DNA from: Euwallacea fornicatus
Lineage: Eukaryota; Arthropoda; Insecta; Coleoptera; Curculionidae
Direction: 5' to 3'
DNA length: 64,000 nt
Assembly (NCBI RefSeq): GCF_040115645.1
Contig: NC_089567.1
Span: forward strand, 2,356,001 to 2,420,000
Part shown: piece after piece, positions 22,486-34,800 of the stretch
How positions within the stretch are numbered: position 1 is the stretch's first letter
How the letters are laid out: every line of letters starts with the position of its first letter
Program-made: the position numbers and the translations under genes
The notes under the pieces: model-generated
The model's database searches: none
Told to the model about the DNA's origin: nothing
What the model saw: only the letters and a program-made list of their open reading frames with translations

Positions 22486-23410
22486 TATCTCAAAGTTGAA
22501 AAAAGTGAGTCCTGACTTTCTTTCTCTGTTGATTGAAAATAAAGAAAGTTGGCAGCGTTGCTTTTCAAAATGTGCATTTCCTTCGCCTGTAATTGTCCTG
22601 CTCTAGCGGTGCGTAAAATGACACCGACGCGACGCTGGCGTCGGCGTCGGCGGACAGTGACACAATTTATTTCCCGATTGGGCATGCATAGACCGGCGTT
22701 TCATCGAAATGCAATGTATATGGAGATAATTATTAATCATTAATAGCGTCTTATTTTTCAATTCCATAGCAGTACGAAAATTATTGCATGCGGTCGGATA
22801 TTTGCGTGCCGAGGCAGTCGGTACCTTTTGGCGCAGTCCGAAATGCCCACGGATTGAAGATTTATGCGCTATCTCGAAATAATAGTCTGATATTATTTTA
22901 TGCTTTAGCGGGACGCCAAAGGCTAAACGGGCTTGTTTACATCTGCCTTCATTACTTTGTCAGTTTGCATTGGCCGCACCGGACAGACGAGACGACTTAT
23001 TGGTTATGCGCATGCTAATAAGATGGAGACTTGCAAAAGTCGAGGCGAAATTCGAATTCGAAACCAAAAGGCCTTGAATATTTTATGTTTAAGCCTACAT
23101 GATACAATACAGCTTAGTTTGGTCCCCAAAGCACCTTCATTTCGAGGCGCGTTCAAAATCGAGAAAATCACTATTGAAACTAGCGGACACCTCGAGAACT
23201 GCAAGAAAGAGCGCAACCTACCCCGTGCGTGCTCATAAAGCTCATCGAGAAAGTTTGTTTGATGTGTTTTCTTAATGTAACTGCTATTTGGGATCTCAAA
23301 ATACCGACACTTAAAGTTTGAAATGTGGCACTTTCCGTACCTTTAAATACTTTTATTGAGGCCACAATAATCGTTTCTTAATAACGAAATCCCTCATTCT
23401 TTTTTATATA
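22486..23410. other. Unassigned DNA with a GC-rich patch
   Basis: Contains a short GC-rich, TCGGCG-repetitive patch at about 22615-22665 and moderately GC-rich sequence up to about 23230. Overlapping frames of 60-100 codons occur on both strands, but no motif or splice-supported exon can be argued. Confidence 0.4.
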
Positions 23411-24095
23411 CTGTGGCGGACATATAAATAAGAAAGATTTAAAATTTCACAAAAGGGGAGTTATTGATAAGAAAAAAACTTTAGTAGAGGTACTAATGTG
23501 TTTCTTCGTTGAAACCAAAATACTTTTGTATTGTGTATTTTATTAAAAACAAAAAACTTATTTTACAAAAAAATTACTTAGAAATTATCATGGACAAATA
23601 AGTAAGAACGACTGCCCTCACCTCGAATTATCGTATCAAAATATTCTTAATATTTGTTATTGATTAAATTAATTTAAAAACACTCTATCCGTACATTTAA
23701 ATGAATATTAATATTTTGTTGGATAACCTTTATTTCTAATGACTTCTTGACAACGTTGATGTGATGATTCCATTAACTTTTGGAATCGTTCCTGTGGTAT
23801 CGAATACCAAATATGTTGAATTTTTCAATTGAGACAAATTTGTTATGTGTTTAGTCCTGAGGGCTTGCTTCTTACACCACCAAAAATTTTCAATGAGATT
23901 CAAATCGGGACTGCAAACCGGCCACACAACAGAAATTTGATTATTTATTAACCGGTTATTTACAAATTTCACTGTATATTTGGGGTTATTATGCTGGAAT
24001 TCTCAGATAACAAATTTTTAAGGGTACCTAGATATTTACGTATATTTAAAATACCATCGATTTTTATTATTGGTCCTACACTCTACTAAGATATA

Positions 24096-25670
24096 CAGTT
24101 ACTCACAAGTCTCATACAACTTGTATATTGTATATAACTAATAAAGTAATTAATGTATTTTCTTTTGTTAAATATATAGCAATACTACTTTAATAACAAT
24201 ACATAAATATAACATTATTTATTATTTATTTACATTCCAGTTTAAATAAAAAATAGAAATCAAGGATTTCTAACCCAAAAAAGTCTACATGCACTTCAAA
24301 AAAATGTTATCTCTTTCTACAGTGTGCTTATCAATTCTTGTAAAAATAAAATCAAATTTTTAAGTAATGCGAGATCAACACTCCTTAATGTTCCACTTGT
24401 TTAAAAATTGTATACACAAAATTATGGGAAGAATAGAAACATCAACAGTGATTCGAAGTTTAATAATTAAACTTAGAACTCAGAAGAAGTTTTACGAGGA
24501 GATAGGAACAACTTTATTTGATTTCACAGTACAATTCAAACAATCATTAGAAACTATAATAATAATAGAGGAAATACAAGCAATAAAGCAAGATCTGGCA
24601 GTCACAGAAAATTAAATGAAAGAGATGTGCGATCACTTTTGAAAAAAGTTTCTTCAGAACCCAAAACAAGTGCTCCAAAAGTTGTTATAGAGATTGAAAA
24701 TGATACCGGAAAGACTGTTAGCTCTAAAACAGTAAGACGAATACTGCAATTAAATAACTATCATAGAAGAACAACCAGAAGAAAACTCCTAATATCTGCA
24801 GGAAATAGAGAGAATAGATTAGATTTTGCTAATAATCACTTAAAGAAAGGCTTCGAGTTTTGGAAAACCGTACTATTTACCGATCAAAGTACATTTATTA
24901 TTTTTGGATGTGATGGAAAGGGTAAAGTATGGAGAAAAGTGAATGAAAAGTTCAGACTTCAAAATTTAGTAACATGGAGCAGGTAACGTCATGGTTTGGG
25001 GTTCAATGTCAGCGATTAGAGTTGGAAAATTGGTTTTTACTGATATTACTATGAACCATCTACAATATTTAAAAATATTTCAAGAAAATTTTATTCCATT
25101 AGTTAATTAACTGATGCTTGGCGATCGTTAGATATTCCAACAAGACAACGATCCCAAGCATACAGTTCAGGTTGTTCGTGAATGGATCTTATATAATGTA
25201 TCTAAACAGTTGCACATACCTCCTCAGTCGCCAGATTTGAACCTTATAGAACACCTATAGGACGGATTAGAAGATTAAAAATAACTAACAGAGAAACATT
25301 AAAAAGCGCTTTACAAACTTTGTGGGCAAAAATACTCTCTGACGCCACAGAAAATATAGTTCTATCAATGCCAAGACGTCTTCAAGCAATGTTTGACTCA
25401 AATAGCCAACCAACCAAATATTAATTATGAACAAATATTACATACAAACCAATACATAAATTACATCTAAAAGTATATGTAGACTTTTGTGGGCTAGAAA
25501 TTCTTAATTTCTATTTTTTATTTATACTGAAAAATAAATAATAATTTTTGTTATATTTATGTATTGTTACTAGAGTAGTATTGTTTCATAATTGACAAAA
25601 GAAAATACATTCATTACCTTGTTAGTTATATACAATTAACAAGGGGTATGTAGACTTTTGTGACCGACTG
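24096..25670 (+). mobile_element. Tc1-like element with ~220-bp IR/DR termini, nested
   Basis: A 1575-bp element flanked by TA (24094-24095, 25671-25672), lying within the transposase gene of an older Tc1. The ends are about 220-bp inverted repeats (roughly 24096-24310 and 25455-25670). Each holds two copies of a motif like CACAAAAGTCTACAT, at the tip and at the inner edge; the tip copy at the left is degraded. The transposase lies between them on the plus strand. Confidence 0.9.
24424..25424 (+). pseudogene. Tc1-like transposase, multiple frameshifts
   Basis: Starts at ATG 24424 (MGRIETSTVIRSLI) and ends PTKY with the stop at 25422-25424, about the expected length. An open segment at 24627-24986 gives the second DNA-binding region and the start of the catalytic core (TVLFTDQSTFIIFG; the acidic residue D is kept, but the usual DES/DET reads DQS). 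Further on are NVMVWGSMSA, FQQDNDPKHT (second D) and PPQSPDLNLIEHL (E). At least three frameshifts and several stops. Confidence 0.85.
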
Positions 25671-26525
25671 TATAGCCCCACAATTTAATGTTGTTACTGC
25701 AGTGTTAGAAGTGGGGGTTAGAGTTGTGTTGTGTTTAGCGTTAGGTGTTAGGGAGTCATCTAACATAAATTCGGCCATCAGAAGTCAACTTATTAATTTT
25801 AGTTTCATCTGATTAAAGAATATATTTTTACTGTATAGTTGTCCATTCGATAGGACTGTTTGCAAATTCCAAACGGGCGGTTCTAGTTTTCTTTGTTGTT
25901 AAAGGTGTTTTTGTTATTTTCGTGCGTTATATTTTTTTAATTTTTATTCAAGCGTCTTTTAATTGTTCTTGTAGACATTGTGGGAGTTTCGTTGTTAAAC
26001 AATTTCATTTGCAGTTAACTTGATGTGAGTTTTGGAATTATCATTCTTCGATCAAATGTCATGGTGGTTTTTCACTGCCTTCTTTTTCTTATAGGGTTTT
26101 CTAACGTTTTGTTCAAGTTAAAATGCTCAACAGTGTTGAAAACATTTACTTTTGAACAACCTGAATGTTAACACTTTTCCTATAAGACCAATTTTTATTT
26201 ACTATTTATTCACTTTACTTTCTGAAAACCCGGAGTACTATGTTGTTTTTTACCCATTTGGACTTTTTTACATCCGATCCGATGCATAAGAAGCTACAAA
26301 TAGAACTAATAACAACGTCTTTTCAAATCGTTCTTATTTATTTGCCGTTAGGAATTTGTTTTTATTTCGTCTTATGGCATGTTTTTATTAACAATATTAG
26401 AAATGTTTATCGGAAGTGGATATTTATTTAAGAAAAATCATTGCAATAATTTTTTTTTTAATTCCGATTATAGTAAATTAGTTTTATATATCTTATCATC
26501 GTTCTTATGTATGTGGCCAAAACGG

Positions 26526-27162
26526 TACATGTATCCCAAAGTGTGTCATTTCATCACGCAATCGCTGCAAAGTAGCCATTTCGAAACCATTCTAAAAAAA
26601 ATCGACGTCTAAAGTGTGAACACTAGTTAAAATTGAGAACATTCCACGCCTTTGAATATTTTTAGGAAAATTTCTCCCTCCAACCTACAAACATTCATTT
26701 TTTTTCCACTTACATTACTCATTTTGTTAGTGGGTCCTTTTCGAAAGCGAAAAAATGCTGCAAACATAATCCGTGTTCAGTGAGTTTTGAATAATTCATG
26801 ATCTCTTAACTCAAGCCACAACGTGCGCAAAATGTACTATTACATTCATAGTTTTCATTATTTATCTAGAATTCAGAGATGTGTCCAGAATCGGAGGATT
26901 CTATTTGAATAACTAAGTCGGGGAGTCACGTAGCATGTAACATGGGTTACGTGAGGAAAGCTAAAACGGATATAAATAATTAATGAAGTTTTATCATTCG
27001 TCCTGGTTTATATTAGGATTAAGGAAATACATAGAGCGGATTTACTAAACTGCCCCAACATTATACATAGGGTCCGATCTTCATATGAAAAAGTATCGTC
27101 GTTTCATTTACTTTGCTTATAAAGTACGTATTCGTCATGACAGTTAACCAAACCACCACCTA
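26526..27162. other. Unassigned DNA
   Basis: No coding similarity, paired repeat or RNA gene recognised. Confidence 0.4.
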
Positions 27163-27840
27163 CAGTCGCTCAAAAAAGTATTCGTACAGCGGGAAAAAAA
27201 TTCTGTGACCCATAATTTTCGACTGATTTTGTTCAAAATTTGTATAGTGAAAAATCAAACCTAAACTCAGTTTAGGTGTTCGAGCAAGTTTTGAAAATTA
27301 AATTTTTAGAGTGCTTTTCATGGTCTTAAAAAAAACTCCATTTCGAAAACTTCTTGTGCGGTGGAAATTTTTCAGTAGGATTTTAATGATCCTGGAGAGG
27401 GGATTTTTCTACGCATATCCTGAAAATTTGATCAAAGTCCAGCCACAAATAAAGGAGTTGCAGTCTTTTGAAATCGTCAAAAATGTTTAAATTTTATTAT
27501 TTTGCGCGAGAATCGTCACTTTTTGACGATTTCAAAAGACTGCAACTCCTTTATTTGTGGCTGGACTTTGATCAAATTTTCAGGATATGCGTAGAAAAAT
27601 CCCCTCTCCAGGATCATTAAAATCCTGCTGAAAAATTTCCACCGCACAAGAAGTTTTCGAAATGGAGTTTTTTTTAAGACCATGAAAAGCACTCTAAAAA
27701 TTTAATTTTCAAAACTTGCTCGAACACCTAAACTGAGTTTAGGTTTGATTTTTCACTATACAAATTTTGAACAAAATCAGTCGAAAATTATGGGTCACAG
27801 AATTTTTTTCCCGCTGTACGAATACTTTTTTGAGCGACTG
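27163..27840. mobile_element. Near-perfect palindromic Tc1-type foldback element
   Basis: TA-flanked (27161-27162, 27841-27842). Arms 27163-27483 and 27520-27840 are 321 bp each, with one mismatch that I noticed (TTTCAGTAGG versus TTTCAGCAGG), around a 36-bp loop. The tips read CAGTCGCTCAAAAAAGTATT and continue CGTACAGCGGG. This resembles the tip of the Tc1-like element ending at 12631 (AAAAAGTATTCGTACAGCGGC), so a Tc1 transposase of that kind is the likely mobiliser. No coding content. Confidence 0.93.
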
Positions 27841-27842
27841 TA

Positions 27843-30287
27843 TGTTTGTGTAGAAAAGTAGTTTGTAAAATGTTAAAATTTGTTATTAAGCATCACGGAA
27901 AACTTTTTCGGTATTTAACGACTTTTTTTATCTCTTATTATTACCAATATCCCCATGTAACAAATCCAGTTTAGGACACGCACTGTTCATATAGTCTAGA
28001 ATATTGCAAGATTCGATAGTTCACATTCTAAAAAAGAAATAATAACACCATTTTTGTTTCGAAGTACCTGAAAGAACGTAAATACCCACTGAAGGTCTCA
28101 CGTTCTGTTACAAATAGGAAATTATAATTTATATAGTCGTTTTTCCCAGATTTTAACGAAAGCGGTGACCTTTTAGTAACTTTAAAGAGGCTATAAAGTG
28201 TCACTTTTACTGCCTAGGCATGATTTTCTTCGATCACTGTATAAATGGTTATACATTTTTTACAGTTTTTACATCGTCTTCAACTTGGCTATGAATTTCG
28301 CAGTAAAACGGCCACTTTTTCGCCTCGTGAAACAAATAATTGCTATGTGACTAGCAGGGTTTTACTACACAGCGCTTCGCCCGGCATTTAAACGTCCATA
28401 TTCTGTGACATAAAGTGCAACTTATACTTCTAATAAAATAAATGTCTATTAAAGGCGCGTACAAAGGATACATTTAAGTACGTTGGTGCAGACCATCCTA
28501 TAAGTAAAAAATCAAATGGTTATAACTACGTGGCACGCGATAAGTTGATCATTTTCCCGACCGTAAATGAACAGGAAAGGCGATTGGGGGAGGTACAGGG
28601 CGTTCCCAAGGCGTCGTACCTTTGATCTCCTATTTGACCATGCATCCACAAGGCTATTATAAGAATTATAACTTTCCGTGGAGGAGTAAGAGTTATTGGT
28701 AGACCGTAGTGTTTGTATGATAATTAGTTGACAGGTACAGAATTTATTTAATTAAGGAAATGGTTAATTATTGTTCATTTCTCGCCGGTAGAATGTGAAC
28801 TCACATTTCTTTCATTTACGAACGACAATTCTACAGACCGCTCGAGAATTTTGTATATTATCTGTTGTGATTGCAATGTACAAGGTGGCTCGCTTAAGGA
28901 TTAATATCATATGTCTCTTAAACTGTATATAAAAAAAGTTTTATGGGCTCGACGTCATGCAGGTTTTTTTATCCTTGAGTAAACAGTTTATTGGTCAAGC
29001 CTACAGTAAAAATGCAGGCGGGTAAACTATTTCTCACTTATCGTCGAAAATGGTAGTCCCGGATATACACAATCACATACTCAACATTTTTTAATAAAAT
29101 AATTGCGAAATGTTGTATAATCATTATTTTTTTAGAATCAACCCCATTTTGGCACTAATTTTCTTTATGGCATTGGGCCACCCATCTTTAAAATGTCGCA
29201 TTCCTTGTTTAATCGAAAGAAACATTTATTGTTTCGTCTTCGTATCTTGGGCCGCTTTAGAGTTGTTACAAAAATGCGAATAAAAACACCTAATTTTGAT
29301 CTAAATACAAAAACCGTTAACTAAAGAGGTGGAGTATTTAAAGGTTATTTGAAAATATACAGCATTATTAAACTAAACAGAGAGTTAAGAAATTGAAGGA
29401 AAAACATGGATTTAAACTGAATAATGTCAATTAAATGTTTATTTTAAGGTTAATAATATCTTCTTAAACGATAATCTTATCAAGACTGGGCAATCTTGAA
29501 GTAATGCAGGCGAAGCGGTTAGAGTTTGGTTTATTGATACGCGTAACACATCGTTAAAAAAGTTCATATGCATAGGGCAGTTTATACCTGGAACATAGCA
29601 TCAAATCTAATGTGTCATATAAGGCACAATACTTATCTTTAATATGTAAGCACACGTAAGCTCCTTACGTACAATAAAAATACGTTCTTCAAATTTGGAC
29701 ATATAAAGTATATAAAGTGCTAATATCATCAATCTGAATAGAAACCGGTCACGAAACGGTTTTCATTTCATAACTAGTTGTCAAATTTAATATTATTCGT
29801 ATATATTAATGTCCTAATTTTTGTCTTAAATATGGTATCTTAATAAGGGCGGGATTATCGGTCGAAAGTACAAAATTCGTGTTATAAAGTCATTATGTGC
29901 TCATGGTAACACGCACTTGCTGTTGAGCGGCTGCGTGCATACGACGTTATGGGATTCTTACAACCCTCCTTATAATATAATATTATGCAGGTGGCAAAAC
30001 GGACCATTTATTAGCCTTCATCTTTAATTATCGAAGTAATTTTTCAAACTGGGTTATTCTAGGTACCTATACATTGTTCCTAGTTATGTTTTTAGTCTTC
30101 GTAAATATTGGAGCTATAATGGTTGTTTATGGTAAAAGCTCAAAACAATATTGTGGCGTATTTGAACTGCGCACCACGTGCTATTCCAATTGTGTTACTG
30201 AAGTCGATTAATTAAATCGGATGTATTCATAGTAATTTTGCTTAGTGCACTGCTCTCATTTCTGTTTTAGTACAAAATACATACATA
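27843..30287. other. Unassigned DNA
   Basis: About 2.4 kb without a recognisable element, long frame or RNA gene. Possibly old intergenic or intronic DNA. Confidence 0.4.
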
Positions 30288-31830
30288 CAGTGGTGGAAAA
30301 AAGTATGGAAACTTTAATATATTAACATTTTTCTATAATATATTTAATTGAAATTGAAGCCTTTAATATCTAAAAGGTAAATAAGTCTCTACATAAACAA
30401 ATATGAAATTCCATTTTAAAAATAATTTTATTATTATCAATATTTTTAACAAAAACAAAAATGTGCTGGAAAAAAGTATGGAAACTATTCGTAAACAGGT
30501 TTATTTTTCTCTTAATTGTGTACGATTTTCCAAAAGTGCGGTTTGTTTCAATTGAATCTTGTTTCAACAATGCCCAAAAGAGCATATTTCTCGTTTGACT
30601 TGGAACAAAAAGTTGTAGATTTATATCAAATGAAAGAGAAGAAAAGTGAAATTGCAAGATCTCTTCTGATTAGTAAAAGTGCTGTGACGAAGACAATAGC
30701 CAAATTTAAGAAGCAGGGCAGTGTAGAAAACTTGCCCAAGACTGGTCGTCCCCGTTAAGTCATCCCAGAAATTGATAAGGCGGTATTAAGGATTTGAAAA
30801 CAAGATCTAAGAAAATCTGCTAGACGAATTACTGCTGAAATTTCGAAACAGTTTGATGGTCAAGTAACCAGCAGAACAATACAAAATAGATTAATTAGTG
30901 AAGGACTTCATGGACGTGTTGCAGTAAAAAAACCATCATTATCCAACAAAAATCGAAAGGCTCGAAGACTGTTTGCGAGGAGTCATCTGCATTGGAGCAA
31001 ACAACAATGGAATACGGTCCTTTGGAGCGATGAGAGCAAGTTCTGCTTATTCGGATCCGATGGAAGACAATATGTAAGGCGTCCCACAGGTGCTAGATTT
31101 AAAGCAAAATATCAAATTTCCACCGTGAAGCATGGAGGTGGTAATGTCCAAGTTTGGGGTTGTTCTTCGAGATCAGGCGTTGGGCCGATCGTTCTAATTG
31201 AAAGGTGTATGGATCGATTTCAATATAAAGACATTCTAGAGAACAAAATGTTACCGTTTGCAGAAGAAGAAATGCCGATTAGATGGATTTTTCAGCAGGA
31301 CAATGATCCCAAGCATTCTGCAAAGATAGTAAAAGAATGGTTTTTGCAGAACAATATTACCAAACTTGAATGGCCACCTCAGTCTCCAGATTTGAACCCA
31401 AGTGAACATTTGTGGAATATTTTGGATCAACGGATTCGAACCCATTCAAATATCAAAAATTTGCAAGAACTCTTCGAAATAATTAAATTGGAATGGTCTA
31501 AAATACCAAACCAGACGGTTAAAAAATTAATAGATTCTATGCTCAAACGATGCCAAGCAGTTCTAGATGCTAATGGTTACTCTACAAAATATTAATAACT
31601 TTTTTGTTGTAAATGTGTTCTTAACACGTAAAAGTTTCCATACTTTTTTCCATGTAAATTTTGAATTTATTTTCTACAGGGAGTACTTGCGAATGAAAAT
31701 TTTAATTTTATTGTTTAAATAAATGAGCAATATATCTAGTTTATATTTCAAGTAATTGTTCTTGCCTATATTCCTTAATGTCTAATTTAAATGCAAAATT
31801 CAAAAGTTTACATACTTTTTTCCACCACTG
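30288..31830 (+). mobile_element. Tc1-like element, well preserved, IR/DR termini
   Basis: A 1543-bp element with TA at 30286-30287 and 31831-31832 and tips CAGTGGTGGAAAAAAGTATG. The 20-base motif TGGAAAAAAGTATGGAAACT occurs identically at 30294-30313 (outer) and 30467-30486 (inner). At the right it is inverted at 31633-31652 (inner) and 31805-31824 (outer, one change). This is a textbook IR/DR layout. The encoded transposase has only two stop codons, so this is the least decayed Tc1 in the window. Confidence 0.95.
30570..31595 (+). pseudogene. Tc1-like DD34E transposase with two stop codons
   Basis: One continuous frame of 341 codons plus stop from ATG 30570 (MPKRAYFSFDLEQKV) to TAA at 31593-31595, interrupted only by TAA at 30756-30758 and TGA near 30796. 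Domains in order: first helix-turn-helix (KKSEIARSLLISKSAVTKTI, about residues 25-50), GRPR linker at the first stop, and a second helix-turn-helix (RRITAEISKQ). The catalytic core has WSDESKFCLFG, KHGGGNVQVWGC, FQQDNDPKHS and SPDLNPSEHLW, giving D, D and E. Length and triad match active Tc1 proteins; only the stops argue against function. Confidence 0.93.
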
Positions 31831-34800
31831 TATATTGATTTATAATTTATGATTTGTAGATGACTCTGTCCGTATCAACTAAGCTAATATGTTTCAATTT
31901 ATGGAAGAAAGCATTGCCCTTTACTATAGCCATATACAGAGCAAGTTTTCTTCAAAGTTACAAAGGAGATTAAATTGGCAAACGTTTGCAACTTTATTGG
32001 GGCAATGTTAATCAACATTTGCTCTACATTTGTTTCCCTATAATATGATATTTACCACCGAACACGAGATTTTTTTTTCTTTAAATCTACTTAGCTGTGT
32101 ATTAACTGTTTTATAGACATCGTGTAAATATGAAAGGAATTTTATCCTTAATGACATCGATTTAAAATTTTAAAAATTGTAATATGAGAAATGCTAAACT
32201 ACTTTTTTGATCGATTTCATTTTGATTGACTGATTAAAAAAAATGAAGGTTTTAGCATAAATGGGTCATTTCAACGGTTAAAGTCATGCAATAACTGATT
32301 AGACATAATGAAAAAAATATAAAAGCCGTCGTTTTTCGTAATATCTTGTGGGTCATAGAGCTTTAGAAAAAAAAATAGTTTCTTTAAATAACTTCTTTAA
32401 ATTGCAAATGTTTGTCCATTTAACGGACTTTCTCACTCTTCTAATTATCGAGATCCAAGCACTAATCACCGAAGGAGAAACGCAACCACTGTAAGATTAG
32501 AAGATCTCATATTACATTTTCTCAGATAAAACCCAATAATCTCAAGATACACTAGCAAATAAGTAAATGATCAATTGAAATTTGAAAGTTTCGTTACATT
32601 GAGAAAAAAGTTGTAACTACACCACTGAGTCAAGAATTCCTAAAAAGAATTACAGTTTTTTTAAAACCCTTTTTGAAATATTTCCCAAAATGTTGAAAAG
32701 TATTGTAAATAAAATCTCTTCAGCTACTACATCTTAATTTTTCTTCTACTCGTCTCACTTTTACACATTTTAAAAACATATATCCTCAAAGTGTCAAAAT
32801 AAAACTTCATAATTCATGAAAATCCCTATGGATTTGAATCCGTAATACTAAGGATGATAAAATTTTCCAAATCCTACATTCTCAGAGGAAAACTTGGAGT
32901 TCGGAGAAACTGCACAACTTCTCTGTCGAAGATGAAGGCCTTGAATATACGGTGCGTTCTAATTAAAACGCGCGACTCTATACTATTCAGTTAAGTTTAA
33001 CGTCACGGCGAAATATACTTGATAAAAAATGACAAACGCCATTCATTTCTGAGATCTGATTCACTTCTCAGATAAAAATTTACCTGGTCACTGTTATTTT
33101 GCCTTCCTATGACCAATCAGTTTAAAAAATTCAAATTGAGAAAATAGTCGAGTAGCACCTCGTTTGGAAGGTTTTTTTATTGTCAATTTGGGGAATCCAA
33201 TTTTTTTCAATATTCGAATAGTTTTCTCAAGAATGTATTCAAATCAAGGCTAAATAATAACACACAATAACAGGTTTAGCAGTATCAATTTTCTCAATTC
33301 CTGAGGAACAGGGGGCTATAAATTGGATGAAAGAAATTGTAGAGAAAAATAAACAATTAAATGAAAATATAGAAGCTAAATAGTAATGGTGTAGGCCGGT
33401 TCGGTTATGCCAACTCGTATAAATAAAAAAAAAAACACTTCGTGAAACGGCATATTTTGATATATGATAATTAATGATATATTTCCTCGACAGTCGTATC
33501 CGATAAAAAGCATGAACAACCAGACAATGACTGATTGATATAAAAATAATTTTATGCTAATAAATTTCAAACAAATGGATGTCCTTTTACCTGACTTACC
33601 TGTATAAGGTTTTTACGTTCGCTGAAGCAGTGAGAAGATACAAAAATATTGCTTACCTGAAATAAACATACATAATCAATAAAAAATCGAACGTTATGTC
33701 AATTCTTAAAATGCTACACAGATATATAAGTGAAACTAAATTTCTATTTTAGTAAAATCTGATATAACGAGCTGAGAGAAGAATTTTGAGTTGATCTTAT
33801 TATATCTAGCAAAAATGTCTGGAGTTTGTTCCAATTGCCCGCAGCTATGGACCATCAAGGCAATCTCCACAGATGCGTCGTCGTTCGCCATTTAGATTTC
33901 TGGAGTTCTTTCAGCAAATCCAAAAATGCTTTTGTTGCAATCCGAAAGATTTTTACCTAAAATTCGTTTACCCTTTATCTCGGACCCTACAGTAAACGAA
34001 GTCTTTTTTAGGAGAACTAATCTAAGACACACTGTGTACTTCAAAAAGGCAAGTAATACCTCTCGATACCTATCGTGTATAGAACATATATCCCTTTCGC
34101 ATGACCCGGCCTTTTATGATTTTTAAGATGTTATCTTACAAAGAGATTTGTTGGGTATGACTGGTACAATAAGAAAAAGCTCCCTTGCATACCTCTCCTA
34201 AGCTTATCCTTTATTCGTTTTAGTGCATCTGGGTGGAAAAGTGAGGCACGGTGTCTGCCTTTTGAACATTTAATCCGAACCGACGCGACTTTAGCTAGTT
34301 ACGTAAAGGTACAAGATTTAAAAAAGGCGAATTTATGCAGGGAACTGCATTTTAACATTTATGTACGTTTTTAGTATTGCAGGTTTACATTACCAACCTT
34401 AGTCGTTTTCCAAATATGAGTGGAATCTATTATAAACTTGTCAACTTTTTTCGGACTCTGGCTATACAATGACGAAAAACTGAGACCAAGATTGAATAAT
34501 TCAAAAGTTACACAAAAAGCGGCCCAAAATTCAGAGGCGCGTTATAAATAATTGAAAAGACAAAGAACTGGTCCGACCAGCACTAAAGATCGCCGGATGG
34601 TGGCATCAAGTCCGTTATTAACACCGACACAAAAGACAATAATTAGATGCGATAAATAGCTTTTCGATTAATCTAAATAGGGCTGCGCAGCATTATTATG
34701 ATATAAAATTAAGGGTTAGTACAGGGAATTCAGAGAAAGTTAGGAAAACAGGGTCGGTTAAAGATGCGTCAATTCTAGATCTAGAATCTTCTAAGATTGA

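Larger units (their letters stand above)
23708..26100 (-). pseudogene. Tc1-like transposase, decayed and split
   Basis: The minus-strand gene is legible on both sides of the nested element. Right part: GRP-like linker and a KTTMTFDRR segment near 26060, a TIKRRL segment near 25950, then KKYIFFNQ (region of the first aspartate, changed) near 25830, reaching the VWGAIS block at 25680. Left part resumes with SVGPIIKIDGIL near 24080, then SPDLNLIENFWW (third acidic residue E) near 23890, and ends KGYPTKY with a stop at 23708-23710. Many frame breaks. Confidence 0.72.
23411..26525 (-). mobile_element. Old Tc1-like element containing another Tc1
   Basis: The left end (TATA then CTGTGGCGGACATATAAATAAG) is weakly matched by an inverted right end at about 26500-26525. 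An inner copy of the motif (GGACAAATAAGTAAGAACGA, about 23593-23612) is clearly inverted at about 26325-26350 (TCGTTCTTATTTATTTGCC). This is again an IR/DR layout. The interior is a minus-strand transposase split by the complete element 24096-25670. Right boundary approximate. Confidence 0.75.

Noticed and set aside
22406..22685. Frames with poly-N or poly-I/Y/L tracts
   Set aside because: They are translations of the ATT microsatellite and contain no other motif.
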